64,000 nt of DNA from Hoplostethus atlanticus (taxonomy: Eukaryota > Chordata > Actinopteri > Trachichthyiformes > Trachichthyidae): contig JAXDDX010000045.1 of the NCBI GenBank assembly GCA_034670405.1, positions 434,001 through 498,000 on the forward strand. The letters run 5' to 3'. The notes beneath the pieces are model-generated. The model did no database searches, was not told the origin of the DNA, and was given only the letters and a program-made list of their open reading frames with translations. Shown here piece by piece: positions 57,701 through 64,000 of this stretch (its first letter is position 1; each line of letters opens with the position of its first letter). A program made the translations under genes and the position numbers.

Positions 57701-60700
57701 GCAGCTTTAATTCACAACCTGTAAAACTCTCAACAGAAAACAAGTTGCGTCTTAGTGTTGTTCATGTTTAAAGATCATAGGTCAAATAGCAGGCAGTCCT
57801 ACTGGATTCCAGTTCGGCTGTAGAAGAGGCTCCATCTCTGGTTGAGGAAGGAGGCGCTGCTGGCATCAGAGGAGACCTGAGGAGGAGGAGGCCAGGGTCA
57901 GAGACGAAGGACAGAGGAAGGACAGGAAGTTCAGCCTCACACCTTCCTATCTCCGTTCTGTGGTATCAGTCTTTGGGATAGAGGTGTTGATGTTCTAGAT
58001 TGTTCTACAGCACAGGAAGAAGGTCTGGGTCTTTTTAAGGTCAGAGGTCAGAATACAAGTTCAAAACCAAGATGGAGGGAGAGGATGAAGCCAGGGTTCG
58101 ACCACTGTGGGTTTCTGAAAGATGATGCTGATATTGTTTGGCGTGAAGCTGCTGATAGCCTTTTAGATAGTATATTAGTATCTTTAAATTTGACAATTTT
58201 CATGTCATAAAAAGTTTAACCAATCTAACCAGTTTAACTAGTATAACTAGTCTAACCAGTATAACCCAGTTTAACCAGTCTAACCAGGGTTAAACAGGTT
58301 TTAAACAGGTTTTTACCTCCAGGTCGTCCTGGGCTCCCATCACTGTGTAGACCTTCAGCTTCAGCTCTCCCAGCTGGATACGATGTCCCTGGATGATGAT
58401 GTCATTGACCAGCGGCAGCTGCCTGATGTAAGATGATGACTTCACTTCGAGACCCGACAGCAAACAACCTGGCGGGACGTCCAGAGGCCCCTGTGTGGAG
58501 ACGTCACAGTTGGTGCGTTCATTTATTTCTTTACCGCGGAGCAGACGGGCTCACGGAGCCGAGCTGCTGCCGTTGCAGTTCTCGTTGCATGGGACCAATG
58601 TCCCAACCGCAATGTCCTGGGTTCAAATCCAGCCCATTTCATCCCCCTCTCCCCCAACCGTTCCTGTCTCTCTCAAATTTAAACTTTCCATTGAAGACAA
58701 AAATAACCTGTTTCCATAGAACTCAATGGCGAGGTGTGCGCAAAATATTAGCTAAAATGTGAACACAACGTAATAACTCCTGACCTGTAGGTGGCAGTGT
58801 TGCACCACAGCTCCGGTCGCCACGGCAACATCTCCCTCCAGGACACTGTTGATCGCCCGGCCTCCTTCGTTCACTCCTCGCTCTCTCTGAGAGGAAACAG
58901 GAAGCTGGTCGGTTTTAGTGAAACTCATTATGATAACTGAGGACCTCAGTGAGGTCAGGTTCAGGATGATGCCGAGAAGCAGGAAGTGTCACCTGGATGT
59001 GAGACAGAATGTTTCTATCCGTCCAATCACAGGTCAGACGCTCGACATGCTGCTTTCCAGACAGAGTCAGGTAGTCATAGCGACCGCCAGGGACATACGC
59101 TGTCAGGACGAGACCAAAACATGGATGAGGACCCGATAGAGGACAGGACATGGACATACACCGTCAGGACGGGACCAAAACATGGATGACGACCCGGTAA
59201 AGGACTCAATTCATGGAGAAATCAGCTGATGAGGTTCGTTATAATTAAGACCAAGGAGACTAGCAGGCTCCAGTCTCTTTTAACAGATAACTCCAGCCAC
59301 GGTGAACGTTAAGCCCTCTCTCTCTTATGAAATACCGGTTGTTTGTGCTAACGTGGAGCTAGAGGGATTTCATAGATTTATTTTACTAGAATTTCTACAT
59401 TTTGAAACAGATCTTGTAGCAGATAAGAAACAAGCTTTTTATCATCATTAGATCTGACTGATTTGTGCCACTTTCAGGTGGATAAACTCTTCCTCAGCTG
59501 AGAGGCTAGAAATGAGGCGGGATGAAACCATGGAGGACCAGAAAAAAATCCAGAAATTGGATTTTGATGTTACTTGGTTATTTACCATGTGGAAGCTGAG
59601 GTGAACAGTATTTTCTAGTAAGTAAGAAACTCGTATCTACCGTTTTTTTTTATGACAGACAGGTCTAGAGACAGACGGGTCTAAAGAGAGAGAGAGGAGG
59701 GGAGAGAGGCATCTACCCAGACTGAGTGGCGTTCCTCTCAGTATCCTCCACAGCTCCGCCCTCCCGCTCCTCACCGCTGCCCCCTGTGGTCCAGCAGCAG
59801 AACAGCAGCCGACTCGCTCGTCGTTCACAAACTGATCTGAAGTCTGATCTGAGCAGAGACACTTCAACACATCCAGGAAGAGAGAGACCTGAAGAACGAC
59901 AAGAAGACGGACGAATAAAATAAATAAAATAAAACAATAATCAATAAAACTGATGGATTATTACTGAATTTATTAACGAACACTAATGAATCTTTAACAC
60001 CAATAACCTCCAATAGAACCATCAAAATACTAAACAGTGAACATCAGCTGACTTCCCAAAATCAATATATGCCATTTTGTAATGAAACCTTCAAATGTTC
60101 TAGAGATCAGAAAGGAAAAAGGTAGAGAGACAAGTAGAGTGAGAGAGAGAGACAGGTAGGGAGACAGACAGGGCAGAGAGAGAGAGAAATGGTGTTACCA
60201 GGAGGGGCGGAGCTCCAGAGTCCAGGCCCAGGTAGGGAGACAGACAGATAGACAGACAGGTAGAGAAACAGACAGGTACCTGGAGGGGCGGAGCTCCAGA
60301 GTCCAGGCCCAGGTAGGTGCAGCCGTCCAGAGGAGGAGTGACGTGGGTCTGCAGCAACTTCTCTGATACAAGCCTGCTGAAGAAGACTGGACCTGATACC
60401 TACCGACAGACAGACAGACAGACAGACAGAGAAACAAACAGAGACAGACAGACCAACAACCACATCAGCTCTGGATAGAGTATTTAGTTTTACTATAACA
60501 TTATTGTTAGATTTTGTAATGTAACTAGTCATCATGACCAATAGAGGCTTTGCATGTTCTCCACAAATCTGCTACCAACCATCTGATCCATCGTCAGTCT
60601 GTTAGTTAATAATGTGTCAGTAGAACCAGTTGACTATCTGAACCAGGTTGTTGTGGTGTGTCTGTAGATCATCCAGTAACGTTCTCAGTAAAAGTGAACA

Positions 60701-63437
60701 GTGTGATCAGGTAGATTTGTCTCCAAACGTAGGTTACTGTGACTCAGTAAACTGTCTTGTCTTGTCTTGCCCTTGCCCTTGCCCTAGGCACAAGGCATGT
60801 TGGGAAGTATCAGTATCTTAGTATCTAAACTGAATCTGAGTGTGCGGCAAACATTTATTCCTTGTTGGATGCTTTTTCCTCACAGATGTGGCGCTGTGCA
60901 GAGGACATCATACTATTATTTTATTGACACAAATATCAGTCTGTCCTCTAAACCCGTACCGGTCGAACTTCCTCCAGCTAGCGAAGGTGCGTTAGATTCC
61001 ATGTCTAGAAACAGGAAGCAGGACTTACCAGTGGCACTTTCCCATCAGGCATCACAGCTTGTTGGATCTGCTCCATTGTTCCCTTGTAGATGATGTCCCT
61101 GACCTGACCCTGGGAGGCAAAACAAACACACCCTCACTCATCACCCTTCGGAAGTGCTGCTAAAAGCTGTTTTCAATCAAACCCTTCACATGAAGTCACA
61201 TGTAAGCACGTGTGCTTTTTGGACACAAAATACAATTTAAAGTTAAACAAGACGACACAACGGTAAAACAATCTCATAGTAAAATAACATTAAAAAGACA
61301 TTAAACAATGTATTTCAATATAATAAGTGTTAACCTGTTGGTCGGCTAGGTAGACTCCGTGATTGGCTGCATAGGAGATGTCACCTGGTAAAGCCAAAAC
61401 CCGAACGCCAGAGAAACCTTCCCAGGACAAAACTAACAGACACGGGAAACACCAAGTGGACTTTTCAGGGGTGAGACGGCACCGCCAGTGGAGAGTATAC
61501 TGGTGATCTCATATCTCATCAGCGTGATTATTCAGGTGAATGTTAAAATCACCGATGATGAGAATATTATCAGAACATTATCAGTGATAACAGTGATAGT
61601 TACTAGTACTAATAGTACTAGTACTAATAGTTACTAGGGACAGTTATTAGTAATCTAGATAGATAGTGATAGTTACTAGTATTCTAACCATATATAGTAA
61701 TAGTTACTAGTACTCTCACCGTAGTCGGGTGGTATGGTCAGGATCATGTCAGTGCTGCAGACCCAGACACCCGGAGGAGAAGCAGGACAGATCTGAGTCA
61801 ACAACAGACAGACCAACACTTTGTTTAATGCTTTATGATGAATAGTAGTGGCCCCAATATGGAGCCTTGCGGTACTCCACATGCAACACACTGATGCTCC
61901 ATCATTCCTAACCTCAAAACTCTACAGTGCGGTAAATTCAAGTTGCTGGTTATTAAATCTGTTACCATGCACCATTTATTCACTGCAGACTTCACTACTG
62001 CCAGCTTACTGTGTTATTTACCATAGAAAATAATTCTTCCACTTACATTTGTATTTGAATATTACATATAGTATGTATATTTTGTCTGTGTGATATATGT
62101 ATGTTTTCTATATGTTTCATATGTATTTTTATATTGTCTCTGTGATATTTTATTTTATGACAGATTTTGCATCTGTTTTGTTTTATTATTTTTAATGTAA
62201 AAGGCATTGTGTTTCCATGTGTCAGAAAAGTACCACTAATAAAATGTGACGACACCAGACCTGGTTATTGAGGCGGTCCAGCAGCAGGTCCAGGCAGCAG
62301 ACTGGAGACTGGACCCTCTGATGTGGTTTCTCCAGAGGCAGCCAGCAGAAAGCCCTGCTGCAGGAGCTCCAGGGGAAATCACGACCCTGCAGGCAGAACG
62401 CAGCAGCTTGGACTCAACAAGATGTGGAAGAAATGATGCCTTAACCATTATGTCTTAACCTTTGTGTGCTATTATGATCTTAACATTGTATACAGTCATG
62501 ACCTATGAATCAATGCAATCAATGTGTGGAAAGTACTGAAGGCCAGGGTGGCCAGAGTGAAACGCCCTGGACTCACTGTGTGGAGGATGAGGATGTGAGC
62601 ATCGTCCAGGACGTCGGCCGTCACCACCTGACAAGAAACATCACACGAAATAAAACATCTTCCTCCGGAGAGCAGCCTGGCTCCAGAACCACCGTTACCA
62701 TAGAGACCTATAATGATCCTATAGTCGATTCTTACAAGGATACTATATACTGTAAATATCATAGGAAAGCTATACATCCCTGTAGAAATACTGTAGTGAC
62801 ACCATAGTAGATAGAAATACAACAAGTACAATAAGGTCACTATAAACTCACTAGGAATATTCTAGTGGCGTTTGCCTCAGACAGAACAGATGTTGAGTGG
62901 TCCTTTTTTCCACCTTCAATAACTTGTAGAGCAAACAAGTAGAAATTAATACATTTGTGATTACTGGAAGAGGAAGAACAATTTACAACCGCTGGTTTCA
63001 ATATTTGAGAAAATACTTTTCTTATGTGACCTCCAGTTCACATGGGAACCGAGCTACTGAAAGTGTAGTTTTTCTGCCCCATACTCAAAATCCAACATGT
63101 CTTGTGGCTGCATTGCATTCTGGTCTATTTTGGCTACTGCGCTGCATTCTGGTCTATTTCATCTACTGCGTTGCATTCTGGTCTATCTTGGCTACTGTAG
63201 GTGGAGAAAGTGGTCTCTCTCCTCTTCACCTCTTCTTTTTCCTGTATGATTTTTGAGCATCTACGTCTCACTACGTGACTCACTGTGTGTCCAGCTCGGT
63301 TGCTGAGGTGTTCTGCCGCCACCAGCAGGGCGTTGAGCGTCGCCCCCCCGCTGCCCAGCGGCTCCTGGCGGTCCGGTACTGTCAAAACCAACGCACCCCG
63401 AGAGAGAGAACCACGCTGCTGCCGCAACTCCAGCTCT

Positions 63438-63502
<65 letters not shown>

Positions 63503-63917
63503 CAGGTGTCTCTATATTGATTATGGAAACTAAATAATGAAATACAACCAATCAGTGACAAGTTCAGTATCAGTTACGGTCCTTCAAAGCTTTAGATTCA
63601 AGATTCAAGAACTTTATTTGTCACATACACACACGGGGTGTGTAGTGAAATGAAAAAACTGTTGACCTTTAATCACAGCGCCCCCATCAGGCCAAGATAT
63701 TTTAGACACTGGACCACAGTGCCAACATGGATCATCCCTTCACGTTTTGACATGAGTATGACATCTAACTGTAGCGCCCCCAGCCGGCCAGTCGGTGTAA
63801 TGTAATAGGAAAGCTGATCAGCAGCAGGTCCTCACCTTTCTGGAAGGAATAGACGCTGTCTTTGTGCTGGCAGGTCAGGACGACCACCGTCCAGCTGAAC
63901 CCACTGCTGCCCGACAT
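52637..63917 (-). CDS. fcsk: L-fucose kinase (fucokinase), two apparent +1 frameshifts
   Basis: Twenty-three minus-strand exons: 63917-63836, 63435-63284, 62627-62577, 62386-62261, 61792-61720, 61432-61335, 61109-61029, 60399-60280, 59888-59717, 59099-58993, 58886-58785, 58490-58317, 57876-57803, 57359-56998, 56598-56340, 56227-56061, 55505-55278, 55137-54993, 54883-54764, 54603-54416, 53880-53781, 53327-53103, 52708-52637. Allowing for two single-base excesses the product is about 1091 aa (human 1084). The N-terminal half is the fucokinase/pyrophosphorylase-like domain: [12 protein letters not shown] near residue 54, [11 protein letters not shown] and [11 protein letters not shown]. The C-terminal half is a GHMP kinase: [20 protein letters not shown] loop [27 protein letters not shown] and the AGAGGGG motif. 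It phosphorylates L-fucose to fucose-1-phosphate in the cytosolic GDP-fucose salvage pathway. Frame breaks lie in a C8 run at 55038-55045 and a C10 run at 53172-53181. The last 83 bp of the window are its 5' flank. Confidence 0.95.
52811..52876 (-). mobile_element. tRNA-derived SINE head
   Basis: On the minus strand: ggcgtctcagtggttagcac (box A) and, 35 bases on, aaggttgtgggttagattcc (box B). This is the head of a common fish tRNA-type SINE. A second box-B-like ggtttgaatccc lies at 52981-52998, minus, perhaps from an adjacent insertion. Both are in the last fcsk intron. Confidence 0.65.
53337..53402. repeat. (ga)n microsatellite
   Basis: About 30 ga units with few interruptions, 10 bp outside fcsk exon 22. 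Confidence 0.95.
53440..53768. repeat. Minisatellite, ggttctggtgtattaacctg type
   Basis: About fifteen units of 19 bp (ggttctggtgtattaacct) alternating with 24-bp units carrying an extra ttctg, in fcsk intron 21. Confidence 0.93.
54671..54762. repeat. (ga)n microsatellite at an exon donor
   Basis: A ga run of about 92 bp with one 'aa' interruption. On the gene strand it is (ct)n starting right at the exon 19 donor (acag/gtctct). Confidence 0.95.
57361..57400. repeat. (ggaga)n microsatellite at an exon acceptor
   Basis: Eight aggag units. On the fcsk strand they form the ctcctctcct pyrimidine tract of the exon 14 acceptor. Confidence 0.92.
60201..60236 (-). repeat. Duplicate of the 3' end of fcsk exon 8
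   Basis: A 36-bp sequence (ggaggggcggagctccagag followed by tccaggcccaggtagg) identical to 60282-60317, inside the exon. The copies are exactly 81 bp apart. The copy ends in ctcctg/gtaaca, which is itself a possible donor. Confidence 0.9.
63110..63232 (+). repeat. Dispersed repeat unit shared with 11505-11570
   Basis: Three tandem 30-bp units (gcattctggtctattttggc tact, spaced) followed by ggtggagaaagtggtctctc. It lies in fcsk intron 2. Confidence 0.65.
63437..63500. repeat. (ac)n microsatellite
   Basis: About 31 ac units ending one base from the fcsk exon 2 acceptor. On the gene strand it is (tg)n, replacing the usual pyrimidine tract before gtcag/AGCTGG. Confidence 0.95.
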
Positions 63918-64000
63918 TAATACGGCTTATAATGTCTCAGAACATCTTAAAACGTCTTAAAGGACCTTCGAAGTCGTATACAATCCTCTGTTGTGTTAAC

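Noticed and set aside
52637..63917. fcsk as a pseudogene because of two frame breaks
   Set aside because: All 23 exons keep consensus splice sites and conserved phases, with no stop codons apart from the breaks at two C-runs; consensus error or a rare allele is more likely.

Overview
The window is nuclear DNA from a ray-finned (teleost) fish; the species cannot be told from the sequence. This rests on eleven spliced vertebrate protein genes with short GT-AG introns, dense microsatellites and minisatellites, and teleost-style SINE, LINE and hAT debris. There is no bacterial or viral gene content. For ten of the eleven genes the complete coding exons could be joined by hand from splice sites, reading phase and resemblance to known vertebrate proteins. 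Those joins are inferred, not transcript-confirmed.

Layout. 1-1457: 20-bp minisatellite. 2351-4457 (+): Myb/SANT-like DNA-binding gene, 5' end not found, apparent frameshift in the last exon. 7443-11096 (+): FAM3 cytokine-like gene. 12303-17008 (+): actr6. 18310-20505 (+): sycp3. 21989-26357 (+): RING-H2 ubiquitin ligase with SUMO- and ubiquitin-binding-like motifs. 26841-27593 (-): etfrf1. 29203-33580 (+): strap. 34285-41366 (-): nedd1. 44178-48640 (-): divergent endophilin-A. 49363-51556 (+): commd9. 52637-63917 (-): fcsk, 23 exons, with its start codon 84 bp from the window end. etfrf1/strap and endophilin/commd9 are divergent pairs; the RING gene/etfrf1, strap/nedd1 and commd9/fcsk are convergent pairs.

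The genes are unrelated housekeeping or cell-biology genes and do not form a pathway. Functions include H2A.Z chromatin remodelling (actr6), meiotic chromosome axis (sycp3), mitochondrial ETF regulation (etfrf1), SMN/TGF-beta WD scaffold (strap), gamma-tubulin recruitment (nedd1), endocytosis (endophilin), endosomal recycling (commd9) and fucose salvage (fcsk). actr6, sycp3, etfrf1, strap and nedd1 all lie on human chromosome 12, so much of the block looks like old conserved synteny.

Most notable observations: (i) three coding exons each carry one base too many in a C-rich run of the + strand, two of them inside conserved glycine motifs of fcsk, which points to consensus error or real frameshift alleles; (ii) three copies of one short hAT-type MITE with 8-bp target duplications; (iii) an exon-derived 81-bp duplication in fcsk that makes an in-frame alternative splice donor; (iv) three CACGTG boxes within 27 bp just before the commd9 start codon; (v) the SIM- and UIM-like motifs of the unnamed RING ligase. 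I did not find a convincing wholly new biological system.
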